Positions 52,265 to 62,347 of a stretch of DNA of 64,000 nucleotides are shown here, one piece after another. Both the position numbers and the translations under genes were made by a program. The notes beneath the pieces were generated by a model. It searched no databases. It saw only the letters and a list, made by a program, of their open reading frames with translations, and was not told the origin of the DNA. This DNA is from Komarekiella atlantica HA4396-MV6. Lineage in GTDB: Bacteria > Cyanobacteriota > Cyanobacteriia > Cyanobacteriales > Nostocaceae. Numbering within the stretch: the stretch's first letter is position 1; every line of letters starts with the position of its first letter. The stretch is taken from assembly GCA_019359395.1 (NCBI GenBank), contig JAHHHK010000024.1, positions 1 through 64,000 on the forward strand, read 5' to 3'.

Positions 52265-52624
52265 CTAACCAAACCAATCAGATGGAACATGAGATGGATC
52301 AACTGCGTCTGGAATATGCCGAGTTATCTCCTCTGCTTTATCAGATAAAATTTGTTCAATTCCTTGATGAATGATGGCTTCTATATGTACGGTTTGTTCG
52401 AGACAGTAACGTACGGAGTCTGAACTTATCAAATGCTCTTTTTCTTGCTCGTCAACTGTTAGATAATGATTAGGAATTCTGTTTAAAGTATAAGCAATCA
52501 AATTTTGCCTAAAATCAGGGTTTGCAAAAGCTTCTTGATAAGGATGATGAGGATATTGTTCTAAAATATCCTCAATTTCTTGAACAACAAACGGCATTGT
52601 TAAATTGACAATGGTTTTAGACAT
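52265..52624 (-). CDS. ComFB-family protein
   Basis: 119 residues: MSKTIVNLTMPFVVQEIEDILEQYPHHPYQEAFANPDFRQNLIAYTLNRIPNHYLTVDE. This matches the late competence protein ComFB domain in cyanobacteria, which binds cyclic dinucleotides (CdgR-like) and influences cell size or motility in related species. The cysteines of Bacillus ComFB are mostly absent, as in other cyanobacterial members. Preceded by a 53-codon remnant 22 bp upstream on the same strand. Confidence 0.8.
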   Translation of the reverse strand: MSKTIVNLTMPFVVQEIEDILEQYPHHPYQEAFANPDFRQNLIAYTLNRIPNHYLTVDEQEKEHLISSDSVRYCLEQTVHIEAIIHQGIEQILSDKAEEITRHIPDAVDPSHVPSDWFG

Positions 52625-52646
52625 TTTTCAATACCTATTTTGCATT

Positions 52647-52808
52647 TTAGATTGTTACATTTTTTAAAATTAAGGTCTGATATTCTCCTGATAAAGTATA
52701 AATGAGAAATTTTTGAGGTTTATAATGATCATCAGCTATTTGTTGTAACTGTTCTAGGGTCATTTGTCCAGCGATCGCTAAATCATCAATCTTCCTAACA
52801 ATATTCAT
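52647..52808 (-). pseudogene. DUF442-type phosphatase N-terminal remnant
   Basis: 53 codons: MNIVRKIDDLAIAGQMTLEQLQQIAD matches the start of the beta-lactamase-hydrolase-like phosphatase family; the usual next segment (YKSVLNLRSPDE) appears distorted and partly in another frame. The catalytic Cys loop is absent. It lies directly upstream of the ComFB gene. Confidence 0.5.
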
Positions 52809-53090
52809 CAGGCTCGAATTCCCAGTAATGAAAAGGAAAAGCTTTGTTCACTCACTGCAATACCTTTCGGTTAAGGGGGAATGGGGAATGGGGAAAGGGG
52901 CAAGGCTGAAATTTATCTAGGTAAGCGGGGTAGCTGGGGGAGTTGTATTAGGATTTTTGTGAAATGGTATTACAGTCTAAATTTAGGAAAACAATTTGAG
53001 GAACTTGTGAGGGAATCATCTAATTAAGAACTTATGCATCTTAAGATTCAGTCAACAGTCAGTATTTATTCTCCCCCTGCTCCTCTAACT

Positions 53091-56000
53091 TTAATCTCGA
53101 AGTATCTGATGTAAGCTTGTCAATAACTCTCTGGTTGTGTAAGGTTTTGATAAAAATACTTGTACATCAGGGTCAGTAGCTTGAGTAAAGAACTCAGTTG
53201 AGTGTAGTCCGCTACAGGCAATGATTTGAACTTGTGGGTTCATTTTTTGCAAGGTGCGGATGGCGGTGATGCCATCCATCTCTGGCATCATCATATCCAT
53301 CAGTACAGTATTAATTTTATGCTTGTGTTGGGCATAGAGTGCGATCGCCTCGATTCCGTTACTGGCAGTAAGACTCTTGTAGTTGTGGTTTTCTAGGATG
53401 ATTGTGGCAATCTCACGAATTTGAGCTTCATCATCTACAACTAAAATCAATTCTCCTTGCCCTTGAGGCATATCTAAATTGTCTGTACTTAAGGTTTGGG
53501 TTGCTTGCACCGCTGGTAAGAACAGCCGAAATTGGCTACCCTGCTCAATTCCTGGACTAGACACCTTGACAAAACCGCCGTGGTTTTTAACAATGCCGAG
53601 CGTAGTTGAAAGGCCTAGTCCCGTACCTGTGCTGACATCTTTTGTGGTGAAAAATGGCTCAAAAATTCTATCTAATATTTCTGGCGGCATCCCAATTCCA
53701 GTATCCGCAACAGTAATTACAATATAAGGCCCAACTGTGGCTTCAAGATTCATTTTGGCATAGGCATTATCAATAAACTTATTCTGTGCAGAAATTGTGA
53801 TATTACCGCCATCTGGCATAGCATCACGGGCATTTACTACCAGATTCATTAGCACTTGATGCAGTTGTGTAATGTCTCCAGAAATAGTCCAAAGGTCTTC
53901 TGGTATGTTTATGGAAAATTCAATACATTTGGGAAATGTCTGCCGAGCAATCTGGGTAATTTCTGAAATCAGGTGTTTTGGTTGGACAATTGTGTGCTCT
54001 CCTTTAACTCCTCGCGCAAAAGACAAGACTTGTTTCACTAAAGCTGCGCCGCGTTTAGCATTGCTTTCTACAAGCGCTAGTAGTTGCCCAGAACGCTCCT
54101 CATCCTGGGCAAATCTTCCTTGTAATAATTGAGCTGCTGCCAAAATTGGTGTCAGTATATTGTTCAAGTCGTGGGCAATGCCACCTGCAAGAGTTCCAAG
54201 GTTTTCTAATCGCTGAGTGCGAAAAGATTGGGCTTGGTGTTGTTTCTTTTCTGTGATGTCAGTGTCAACGCTGAGAATTGATTTGGGTTCTCCAGCAGCA
54301 TCGCGCATTAATGTCCAGCGACTTTCTACAATAATTTCCTGACCAGATTTCGTAACTTTATTTAACTCACCGTGCCACGAACCAAATTCAACTACATTTG
54401 TTAAAGCTATTTCCAATTCCGGCGAAGTTTTTTTGTATAAAAGCTCTTGGGGATTCTTTCCCACAGCCTCCGTTGCTTGCCAACCGTACAGACGCTCTGC
54501 ACTTTTATTCCAGAATAAAATTTGGCTTTTGAAATCTCGAACTAAAATTGCATCAGTGGCAATATCAAGCAGAGCTGCTTGTTCGTAGATTTTCTGTTCT
54601 GCTTGCTTGCGATCGCTAATGTCAGAAAATGAAGCAACTACTGCATAGGGGATTGGGTTATTATCTTGAAACAGGGGTTGGGAATTAATCGAAATCCAGG
54701 CTAGTTGTCCATTGGGCTTGTAGATTCCCATAACTACATTTGAACAAGGTTTGCCTGTACGTAAGCTCACTAATGATGGATAATTTTCACTAGGGAAGGG
54801 CGAGCCGTCTTCACAAATCACTTGCCAATGGGGATCTTCAGGGGTTCGTCCGATCATCTCGTCGGCGGTAAGCCCCAAAATGTGCTCAGCGCTTGTATTA
54901 CAGGCAATTATTCTGCCATTATCAGCGTCTTTTAGCACAACACCTTCTTGCATGGCTGTCACGACTGAACGATAGCGTTCTTCGCTTTTTATGAGCGCTT
55001 TCTCAGCCTGCTTGCGATCTGTAATATCCCTACTTGTGCCGATCATCCGTATCGGCTGACCGATTTCATCATAGTGTACCTGACCTTTGCAATTTAACCA
55101 GTGTAGGCTGCCGTTGGGCCAGACTACTCGATAATCCACACATCCGCTTCCTTCTTCAATGGCGTGAGCTAAAGCCTCTTGCCTCGATTTTCGGTCTTCA
55201 GGATAGATTAAATTGAGATAGTTCTCATCATTTGGGCACAAAGTACCGCTTGGCAAGCCATGTAGTGGCCCCATATTGTCAGACCAAAGAGTGTGGTTGG
55301 TGAGCAGGTTCCAGTCCCATATACCCATCTGGGCAGCTTCCAGGGCTAAACTCAATCGCGCCTCACTCTGGCGCAGTGACTCTTCTGCTTGCTTGCGTTC
55401 TGTGATATCTTCGGCGACGCCACCATAGGAATAAACATACCCTTGTTCATCTTGCATGGCAAAGCCACGATCCCAGATCCAACGCATCGATCCATTAGGT
55501 TGTAAAATACGATATTCTTCACTAGTGGCTTCACCACGCTTCTGTCGCTCCAATTTTGCCATTAAGCGATCGCGATCATCTAGATGAACCCCGTCTATCC
55601 AAGAATTCGGCTGTTCACGCAGACTTTCACAAGAGCGACCCCAAATTCTCTCATAAGCAGGATTAACATACTGATTTTCTCCCGTTTCTGGGTTAGCAAT
55701 CCAGATGAGTGCGTGGGTGTTTTCGGCAAAATGACGAAATTTTTCCTCGCTCTCTCGCAGTGCTTCCTCCATCTGCTTGCGCTCAGTAATATCTCTTCCA
55801 ACTCCTTGAACTTCAAACACCTCTCCTGTTTCATCCTGAATTGCCGACAGATTCCATTCAAACCAGCGAAGACCGCTGACTGTGAATGTGCGTTGCTCTC
55901 TAATATTTAAGCAATGAGGTGGCAATAGGATGGCTGTCATATATTCCATCGCTTGAGGCAATTCATCTGGATGGAAAAACTGAGATAACGACTGACCACG

Positions 56001-57347
56001 CAATTCATTCAATTGCCAGCCTAATGCTTTACATGCCGCTGTATTAGCAAAAGTAATCTTCCCTTGCAAATCTATGCGGATAATCATATCGGTTTGGCTC
56101 TCAACTAGCTGGCGATAGAGTTTCTCACTTTGCCGCAATGCTTCCTCGGTGCGTTGGCGCTCGCTGATTTCTTCTTGCAACAGCATGTTAGATACAACAA
56201 GTTCAGCCGTGCGTTCAGCCACGTGTCTTTCTAACTCCTCAGTGGCTCGGCGCAGTACTTCCTTTGCCTGTTTACGTACGGTGATATCGCAGAGCAACCA
56301 GCGCCAACCAACTCGCCGGCCCCGTGAGTCATACACGGCAGCTAACCTGATACTTGCCGGAAATGGTGTACCTCTTCGCGGCTGTAGATAAATTTCCCAG
56401 TCCTGTGTCTGTTGAAAACTATTCAGTTGGGCGATAAAGGTCGGATGGTCTGGCTGAGCAATAAACAAAATTAATGGTTTGCCTACCAGATATTTTTGCT
56501 GCACACAAAGCAAGGTTGCTGCTGCATGGTTAGCCTCTATGATGATCCCGGTTGTATCAGTTACCAAGTAACCATCTGGAGCAAATTCAAACAAATCCTG
56601 GTAACGCTGACGCTGTGATTCTACTTTTTCACGAGCCGCAGACAGTTCTTCGTTTTGTTGGCGCAGTTCCTCTTCTACTACCTTGAGTTCTTCGAGGGTT
56701 TGCTGAAGTTCCTCGTTGACTTGTATGACTTGGGGTAATTGTCGTCCCTCAAACAATCGTTTCAAATTATTGTGAGTTTGACAGCATACTTCCTCTACTT
56801 GCTGATCAGTGTGATTTGATTCATCTGTGGGTTTTTGTAAAGATTGCTGTAATCCTCCAACAACCCCAATTATTTTCACGAGATCAAATGCACGCAGCAA
56901 GGTAGTTTCACTGACGATTCCTACTAATTGCTCCTGTGAGTCCAAAATGGGTAGATAGCGAATTCCATGCTGACGCAATAACGACCAGGCTGTGAAGATA
57001 TCCTGAGAATCTGATTGTGTGAGGGTAATAACTTGCTGCCTCATCACCTCAGCCATTGTCACTTTTGATAAATCTTGATGACAATTCGTAATTTTTACTA
57101 CATCTTCTTCCGTTAATATTCCCAATAACTGCGATCGCTCCACGACTAAGACACAGCCATTTACTTGCTGACTCCAGCTTGAATCACATAACGAATTTAA
57201 ATTATTCAGCTGATAATTGCTACTTCGTTCCTGACTCATCAACGCAATGGCTTCGACTACACATCTATCAGGGCTAATCGTCAATGGAGAACGATCAATA
57301 ACATGATATAAAGTAGGCAAATCAATAAGCTGATCTGTTAATCGCAT
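53091..57347 (-). CDS. Hybrid histidine kinase with CBS pair and six PAS domains
   Basis: 1418 residues, cytosolic. Order: two CBS domains (about 12-155: SPDRCVVEAIALMSQERSS, VMRQQVITLTQSDSQDIFTAWSLLRQHGIRYLPILD), coiled coil (200-250), six PAS domains (about 245-360, 412-525, 535-655, 665-785, 795-920 and 925-1045), HisKA with GGIAHDLNN, HATPase with NLVVNARDAMPDGG, ADTGIGMP and STGTGLGLS, and a receiver (about 1295-1415; VLMDMMMPEMDG and FLSKPYTTREL). CBS domains bind adenine nucleotides, so energy state may gate the kinase. From the sixth PAS on, it is paralogous to the kinase at 13372. The first PAS resembles that of the PAS-Crp regulator at 18359. Confidence 0.93.
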   Translation of the reverse strand: MRLTDQLIDLPTLYHVIDRSPLTISPDRCVVEAIALMSQERSSNYQLNNLNSLCDSSWSQQVNGCVLVVERSQLLGILTEEDVVKITNCHQDLSKVTMAEVMRQQVITLTQSDSQDIFTAWSLLRQHGIRYLPILDSQEQLVGIVSETTLLRAFDLVKIIGVVGGLQQSLQKPTDESNHTDQQVEEVCCQTHNNLKRLFEGRQLPQVIQVNEELQQTLEELKVVEEELRQQNEELSAAREKVESQRQRYQDLFEFAPDGYLVTDTTGIIIEANHAAATLLCVQQKYLVGKPLILFIAQPDHPTFIAQLNSFQQTQDWEIYLQPRRGTPFPASIRLAAVYDSRGRRVGWRWLLCDITVRKQAKEVLRRATEELERHVAERTAELVVSNMLLQEEISERQRTEEALRQSEKLYRQLVESQTDMIIRIDLQGKITFANTAACKALGWQLNELRGQSLSQFFHPDELPQAMEYMTAILLPPHCLNIREQRTFTVSGLRWFEWNLSAIQDETGEVFEVQGVGRDITERKQMEEALRESEEKFRHFAENTHALIWIANPETGENQYVNPAYERIWGRSCESLREQPNSWIDGVHLDDRDRLMAKLERQKRGEATSEEYRILQPNGSMRWIWDRGFAMQDEQGYVYSYGGVAEDITERKQAEESLRQSEARLSLALEAAQMGIWDWNLLTNHTLWSDNMGPLHGLPSGTLCPNDENYLNLIYPEDRKSRQEALAHAIEEGSGCVDYRVVWPNGSLHWLNCKGQVHYDEIGQPIRMIGTSRDITDRKQAEKALIKSEERYRSVVTAMQEGVVLKDADNGRIIACNTSAEHILGLTADEMIGRTPEDPHWQVICEDGSPFPSENYPSLVSLRTGKPCSNVVMGIYKPNGQLAWISINSQPLFQDNNPIPYAVVASFSDISDRKQAEQKIYEQAALLDIATDAILVRDFKSQILFWNKSAERLYGWQATEAVGKNPQELLYKKTSPELEIALTNVVEFGSWHGELNKVTKSGQEIIVESRWTLMRDAAGEPKSILSVDTDITEKKQHQAQSFRTQRLENLGTLAGGIAHDLNNILTPILAAAQLLQGRFAQDEERSGQLLALVESNAKRGAALVKQVLSFARGVKGEHTIVQPKHLISEITQIARQTFPKCIEFSINIPEDLWTISGDITQLHQVLMNLVVNARDAMPDGGNITISAQNKFIDNAYAKMNLEATVGPYIVITVADTGIGMPPEILDRIFEPFFTTKDVSTGTGLGLSTTLGIVKNHGGFVKVSSPGIEQGSQFRLFLPAVQATQTLSTDNLDMPQGQGELILVVDDEAQIREIATIILENHNYKSLTASNGIEAIALYAQHKHKINTVLMDMMMPEMDGITAIRTLQKMNPQVQIIACSGLHSTEFFTQATDPDVQVFLSKPYTTRELLTSLHQILRD

Positions 57348-57769
57348 AGTTAATTCGTCAATTCTAATTATGTTATTGATATGAAAACGATATGGTGCAA
57401 GCTAGCGTGAGCAAACTGAAGAATAACAGTGTTGATCACGCTGTAAGAGAATATTGATTAAATTTATTGATAAATATGCCATGTCAATATTAAAAAGCTG
57501 TGTGCAAGGGTTATGGCTCAAGTTAATATCTCAGCTAGAAAGAGGATGGAATTTTGTAGTGGTCAAACTAATTCTATTGTTAAATCACCAATAGATGAGC
57601 TGTTATCTAAAGAAATTATTCTATTTAGATAGTACAAATAGTACTGTTGAAGTGACATCTGTGCAATTAATTGCTTAAAAGACGAGATATTATTCCTCCC
57701 GTGGGGGATATGCGATGAGTATCAATCAGTTTCACAGCATTGCTACTACCATCCGGGCAGAGGGGCCTA
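57348..57769. other. Promoter-side gap of the kinase
   Basis: No gene; AT-rich. The sequence from 57348 to about 57480 should contain the kinase promoter. Confidence 0.4.
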
Positions 57770-57894
57770 ATACCATTTCACGAAAACCTTGATACACATA
57801 GATTTATCGTAGGGGCATGGCAATGCCATACCCCTACCAAGCATTGCTATGCCCCTACCAAGGTATTTGTATCATTATTAAAGTGAAATGGTAT
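57770..57894. mobile_element. MITE-like element with ATACCATTTCAC ends
   Basis: 125 bp flanked by a perfect 12-bp terminal inverted repeat (ATACCATTTCAC and GTGAAATGGTAT), extended imperfectly to GATAC on both sides. The interior has direct repeats CATACCCCTACCAAGCATTGC and TATGCCCCTACCAAGG. A related single end (GTGAAATGGTATTAC) occurs at about 52960. No coding capacity, so probably mobilised in trans. Confidence 0.7.
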
Positions 57895-57947
57895 GAGAGG
57901 ATGTCTGAGAAGTCAAAATTGTCATGCTGAATGAAGCGATAGCGTAA

Positions 57948-57993
57948 TGTACCCCTGCGGGGAAGCAAGCTACGCGGAGCGTCTCGTAGAGAA
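57948..57993. repeat. Small dispersed repeat
   Basis: TACCCCTGCGGGGAAGCAAGC followed by TACGCGGAGCGTCTCGTAGAG; the same family as at 12545 and 50720 in inverted orientation. Confidence 0.75.
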
Positions 57994-58120
57994 GCATCTC
58001 AGAAATTAACGGATAATAGAGATTCTTCCTTCCGCTCTGCTCCAGTCAGAATGACAAAATATACCATTACCTAGCTTTTCAGACATCCTCTGATAGCTTT
58101 GCCGATTATAAACGGCACTA

Positions 58121-58161
58121 AAAAGGGAACTCCATTCCATTGAGATATGAATGAAGTTCCC
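58121..58161 (-). terminator. Intrinsic terminator of the carotenoid-type oxidoreductase gene
   Basis: On the minus strand GGGAACTTCATTC pairs with GAATGGAGTTCCC (one mismatch) and is followed by TTTTTAG. It lies 50 bp downstream of the stop at 58213. Confidence 0.75.
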
Positions 58162-58212
58162 TCTCGTTATGTCCTCAACATGGCTACCTTTCAATACAGA
58201 CAGAATTCACCC

Positions 58213-59775
58213 TCATCTAACTGCTGCCAAAGGCTGAGGTGTTTCAGATTTCTGCCACACTGATTGCCCTGTTAGGAGTTCTGCTACATCCATACCATTG
58301 CCAATTACACCAGGTACGCTAGGATAACCGGCACTCGCTCCTACAAAAAAGAGATTAGGCAGCTCCGTAGTATATCCTAGGCGATTTAAACCAACCTGTT
58401 TGGGCACTAATTTTGCACCATAAATATTACCCTGCGGTTGACCTAAATAAAATTCGCTGGTAGTGGGTGTGCCATAAACTTTCATCCGGGCGTAGTTGTC
58501 TACGTCTGGAATCAAATCCCGGACGCTAGTCATTATCTGCTGATAAATTTCCCGCTTTTTGGCTTTATAACCTTTCGGGTTAGTTTTGTGCAGCTGTTCA
58601 AAAGGTTCATAAGGGCAAACGGTGGCAATTTCTAGGACATGATGCCCCTCTGGCCCCATCCCTGGTTCGCTAGATTTCATCGTCGGACAAGAAAGGAAAA
58701 TCCACGGGTGGCTGAGATCACCTTGCAATTGTTGTTGATATTCTCTGTTTAAGTCACCTGTCGGGTAGTACCAGATATTCCAGTTACCGATGCCATAGCG
58801 TTGGGGATCGAAGCGGTTATCTAAACCTAGGTATATATTGAAAGCACTGGCTGAATATTCGTATTTAGTGAGACGTTGACGCTCTTTGTAACTTAAAGCT
58901 TCTGGATCATGCATCAACTCTACTGTTAATTTGGGGTCGAGATCGCTGATATAAGCTTTGCTGGCGCGGTAGATTGTGCTGTCGGCAAGTACGCTGTGAA
59001 CAGTGTGGTTGCTAACTTGTATATGGTTAACTGCTGTTGAGTACTTAACAACACCTCCACCTGATGTAATTGCCTCAACAATACTGTCAACAAAGTGTTT
59101 GAAGTGATGTTTTGGATAGTAAGCACCTTCTGAGTAGTCCCAAACAAGGGAAGTGTGGGTGAGTAGCGCAATTTCCTGTGGTGGTAATGCATAATCGCCA
59201 CTTTGTCCCGCCAGAACTGCTTGCAGTTTGGGCGACAATCCAACATAGTTATACAAATCTTGTAAAGTCCAAGTCCGCTTCCAAAATAAATTTAAATATT
59301 TCGGCAACTTCAACCAGTCAGAAAACTTCTGATCAAACCAGCGTACTTCTCTTACTAAGCTGTGAATTTCTTGATGAAGTTGCTGAATTTCGTTACAGTA
59401 TCGATTGATAGCATCAGTCTCTTCTGGAAATGTAGAGAGTAAACGCGATCGCAGATTTTCCCATCCCAAAGGAATTTTAAAATCTGCCTCTAGTGTGATG
59501 ACTCGATCAATGCAGTCTGGATCGAGACTATTAAAGGGAACATCCTGGTGAATATAGTCGAGAAATTGCCCTATGGTTTGATGAGCACCACATTGAGAAA
59601 TATAATGCACATCAGCACAAAAGCTGTATTCGCCATAATCAAAAGTGTGACAGCATCCACCAGGTAAGTAATGTTGCTCTAGAACCGCTACCCGGTAGCC
59701 TTGTTGAGTTAAACAGGCCGCGGCCGAAAGTCCGCCTAGTCCGGCTCCCAGAATCACATAATCGAAGATTTCCAT
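58213..59775 (-). CDS. Phytoene-desaturase/CrtISO-like FAD oxidoreductase
   Basis: 520 residues from the ATG at 59775, which has AGGAGG five bases upstream; a GTG/ATG about 19 codons earlier is possible but without comparable signal. The FAD dinucleotide-binding motif DYVILGAGLGGLSAAACL starts at residue 5, followed by EQHYLPGGCCHTF, and the C-terminal FAD motif is LFFVGASAGYPSVPGVIGNGMDVAEL. Overall similar to carotenoid isomerase, CrtO and retinol-saturase-type enzymes. Substrate cannot be decided (carotenoid or retinoid-like). It has its own terminator. Confidence 0.85.
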   Translation of the reverse strand: MEIFDYVILGAGLGGLSAAACLTQQGYRVAVLEQHYLPGGCCHTFDYGEYSFCADVHYISQCGAHQTIGQFLDYIHQDVPFNSLDPDCIDRVITLEADFKIPLGWENLRSRLLSTFPEETDAINRYCNEIQQLHQEIHSLVREVRWFDQKFSDWLKLPKYLNLFWKRTWTLQDLYNYVGLSPKLQAVLAGQSGDYALPPQEIALLTHTSLVWDYSEGAYYPKHHFKHFVDSIVEAITSGGGVVKYSTAVNHIQVSNHTVHSVLADSTIYRASKAYISDLDPKLTVELMHDPEALSYKERQRLTKYEYSASAFNIYLGLDNRFDPQRYGIGNWNIWYYPTGDLNREYQQQLQGDLSHPWIFLSCPTMKSSEPGMGPEGHHVLEIATVCPYEPFEQLHKTNPKGYKAKKREIYQQIMTSVRDLIPDVDNYARMKVYGTPTTSEFYLGQPQGNIYGAKLVPKQVGLNRLGYTTELPNLFFVGASAGYPSVPGVIGNGMDVAELLTGQSVWQKSETPQPLAAVR

Positions 59776-59832
59776 CTCAGCCTCCTCTTGCAATGTTGAT
59801 TTCTGTTCATCGGTGATATGGTTTTTCATCAC

Positions 59833-60395
59833 CGTTTTTTATGCGTATAAATCACCTAGAACACCGATTCAGCGAAAAACCAATTATTTCGTAGAGACGT
59901 TGCATTGCAACGTCTCTACAGCAATGCAACGTCTCTACAGTCAACGAAAATTGGTCGTTTTACCGAAAATAAATCGGATTTTGCGATTACTGAATCGATG
60001 CTCTAGCTTGGAATTTTTCAATCAATGAAAATCAAGCAGACCAACCTGAAGGAGAAAGTGTAAGGATTTTCATCGGTATCAAGGCAATTCTGCCAAAACC
60101 GAATTTTTTAATAATTTAGCTACGGCAATTTTTTGCCAACAAATTGGCTAATATTTAGATGCCCAGAAGGATGTTTAAGTTTACTGCTAACTAACTGCAA
60201 TTCTTGATAAAATGCAGCTAGATTAATCGGACATAACTTATGACTTTAAGTCCTTTATCTTCACCCTTTATTTATTTAGCTTATCGAAGCTGGAAAAGTT
60301 TGTTTGCCAATATTTGCTTTTTTTAACATGAACGATCGCAAGATCCCCGACTTCTCAAAGAAGTTGGGGATCTAAGAAGTCGGGGATCTGAGAAT
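59833..60395. other. Gap with palindromic repeats
   Basis: GTAGAGACGTTGCA at 59891 is followed by its complement at 59906-59919, then a half-copy (59921-59940). A second repeat set at 60341-60389 has AGATCCCCGACTTCT facing AGAAGTCGGGGATCT with an extra AAGTTGGGGATCT between, and it may act as a stop for the GT4 gene. No protein gene. Confidence 0.6.
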
Positions 60396-61670
60396 TTAAG
60401 CTGCAATACGTGGCCGGCTCTTGGGTATTGGTGCGGTGTGAGCTAGCAGATGAGTGTATAGCTGAGTCAGTCTAGATGCCACACTATACCAACTAAAGGC
60501 AATTTCTGTGCGTTGCCGAGCAGCTTCACCTAACTGATCTCGCCAAGCTGGGTTAAGGAGAATACGATCTATAGCAGCGGCAAAAGCTACTTCATCTTTG
60601 GGGGGCGCAAGTAAACCTGTGATTTCAGGTACGACTGTAAATTGTAACCCGCCAACATTACTAGCTACAACTGGTGTCTTACTAGCCATTGCTTCAATAG
60701 TGACTAGACCAAAAGGTTCATAATGGCTGGGTACTACGCAGACATCAGCAGCAGCGTAGTAAAAGGGAAGAATATTATCATCTAGGCGACCAGAAAAGGT
60801 TGTGCAATCTTCTAGCCCAAGTTCTGCGACAATACTGGCAATGCGATCGCGTTCAATTCCATCACTCTGACCTGGACGGCTACCACCACCAATGACTAAT
60901 TGGAGGTTAGCCTCACCCCTTAAACTAGATTTGGCAATGGCTCTTACTAAAGTTTCAATCCCTTTACGCCGATCAAAACGACCAACATAAAGAACCATTT
61001 TGGCATCCTGTGCAATTGCTAGTTTTTCCCGTGCAGCAGACCGCTGAATTCCTCCAAATTTATCAATATCGGTACCACAGGGAATCATTTCAATTTGTCC
61101 CTTAGCGGAAACGAGTATTTGCATGTCCTTCTGCTCTTGTGGACTAGTCGCAACCACCCGGTCTACAGTCTCCAAACAGGCTTGTTCTACAGCTAATCGC
61201 TGGGTAGCAATTAAGGGGACATCGCTAATAATTCTATATTTTACCGCTCCTAGAGAGTGGTAAGTATGTACTTGAATCAGCGGTTGCAGCTTTTTCAATT
61301 CCATACCTACCCAAGATGATAACCAGTAGTTGGTATGAATTAGGGAGTAACAAAATCCTTCGCGCTGCTGGAATTGTTGAAATTCTTCGATGAATTCAGG
61401 TAGATAGTCAAACAGGTTATCTCGTCCGATGAATTGAGCTGGGCCAGCTTTCAAGCGAATAGTACGACAGTTGGAGCTATGTTGAACGATCGCAGCTTGC
61501 TCAGGACTACTGCGACGCGTGAACATATCTACTTGCCAACCTTGCTGGGCTAGTGCATAACCGACTTGACGCACATACACATTTTGTCCCCCAGCTTCTT
61601 CCTGTCCGATTTCAGCAGCAGGATCACCATCAACAGAAATGAAGGCAATGCGGTGTTTTTTTGGAAACAT
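60396..61670 (-). CDS. Family 4 glycosyltransferase
   Basis: 424 residues. GT-B fold: N-terminal IAFISVDGDPAAEIGQEEAGGQNVYVRQVG, with a sucrose-synthase/SPS-like GGQNVYV; C-terminal nucleotide-sugar domain with VLYVGRFDRRKGIETLVRA, LVIGGGSRPG and VVPSHYEPFGLVTIEAMASKTPVVASNVGG (the EX7E motif region). The combination resembles sucrose-phosphate-synthase-like and related GT4 enzymes; the acceptor is not readable. ATG at 61670 is preferred over a TTG two codons upstream. Monocistronic. Confidence 0.88.
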   Translation of the reverse strand: MFPKKHRIAFISVDGDPAAEIGQEEAGGQNVYVRQVGYALAQQGWQVDMFTRRSSPEQAAIVQHSSNCRTIRLKAGPAQFIGRDNLFDYLPEFIEEFQQFQQREGFCYSLIHTNYWLSSWVGMELKKLQPLIQVHTYHSLGAVKYRIISDVPLIATQRLAVEQACLETVDRVVATSPQEQKDMQILVSAKGQIEMIPCGTDIDKFGGIQRSAAREKLAIAQDAKMVLYVGRFDRRKGIETLVRAIAKSSLRGEANLQLVIGGGSRPGQSDGIERDRIASIVAELGLEDCTTFSGRLDDNILPFYYAAADVCVVPSHYEPFGLVTIEAMASKTPVVASNVGGLQFTVVPEITGLLAPPKDEVAFAAAIDRILLNPAWRDQLGEAARQRTEIAFSWYSVASRLTQLYTHLLAHTAPIPKSRPRIAA

Positions 61671-62347
61671 AGTCAAGTTTTACCTCAAGGCAACTAATCC
61701 TGTCTCTGACGTCATAAATCAAGCTAAACATTAGCTTTTCTTTAAAGCCGAGCGCAGATATAACGAAGCGTAAAGTTACCAGCCAAGGACACTAACGAGA
61801 ACAAAGCATTACTCTTGAGAATGCTGCTCGTTCAGTCTCCTCTCAATGCCTACGAAGTTAGCTGACGGGCTAGGACTGAGAGATGTCCTTCTGGTAAAGA
61901 ATGAGGTCTGAAGTTTGAAGTTTGTGCCTCTTACTTTAGTCCTGATCTTTATTTGCAGATATGCCCCAAACTTGGTTCCTCCGTTCCAACTGACTCTCGT
62001 AAACAATTGTTTACTGGGGAAGAGAGCGGATTAGGCAGACTGATTTACATTTCTTCAGACTCTAACTTGTAACTAGAACTACGTCAACAGTGTGAAAAGA
62101 AATAGTGTAATTGCGATTACTTCTATTTCCATTGGTAAAATACTTTCTGCTTTGGTCAGCAAGGGTTTGGTAGGTCGCTAAGGTAGGCTTTATTACTTGA
62201 TCTTTTAGTTGAGAGAAGCGATCGCTTAATCCCTAAAAGTAGGTTCAAGTATCAGTTAGGATTGTAAAGCTGTCTGTCATCGGTAAACTTTTCACTTGCG
62301 GTCAGTATTTGTTTTATAGCGATGCAGCTACGCCAGAGGAAAAAAAT
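61671..62347. other. Long gap upstream of prmA
   Basis: No supported gene. HIP1 sites at about 62218 and an AT-rich stretch before prmA. An in-frame extension of prmA to 62309 exists but lacks family support. Confidence 0.4.
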
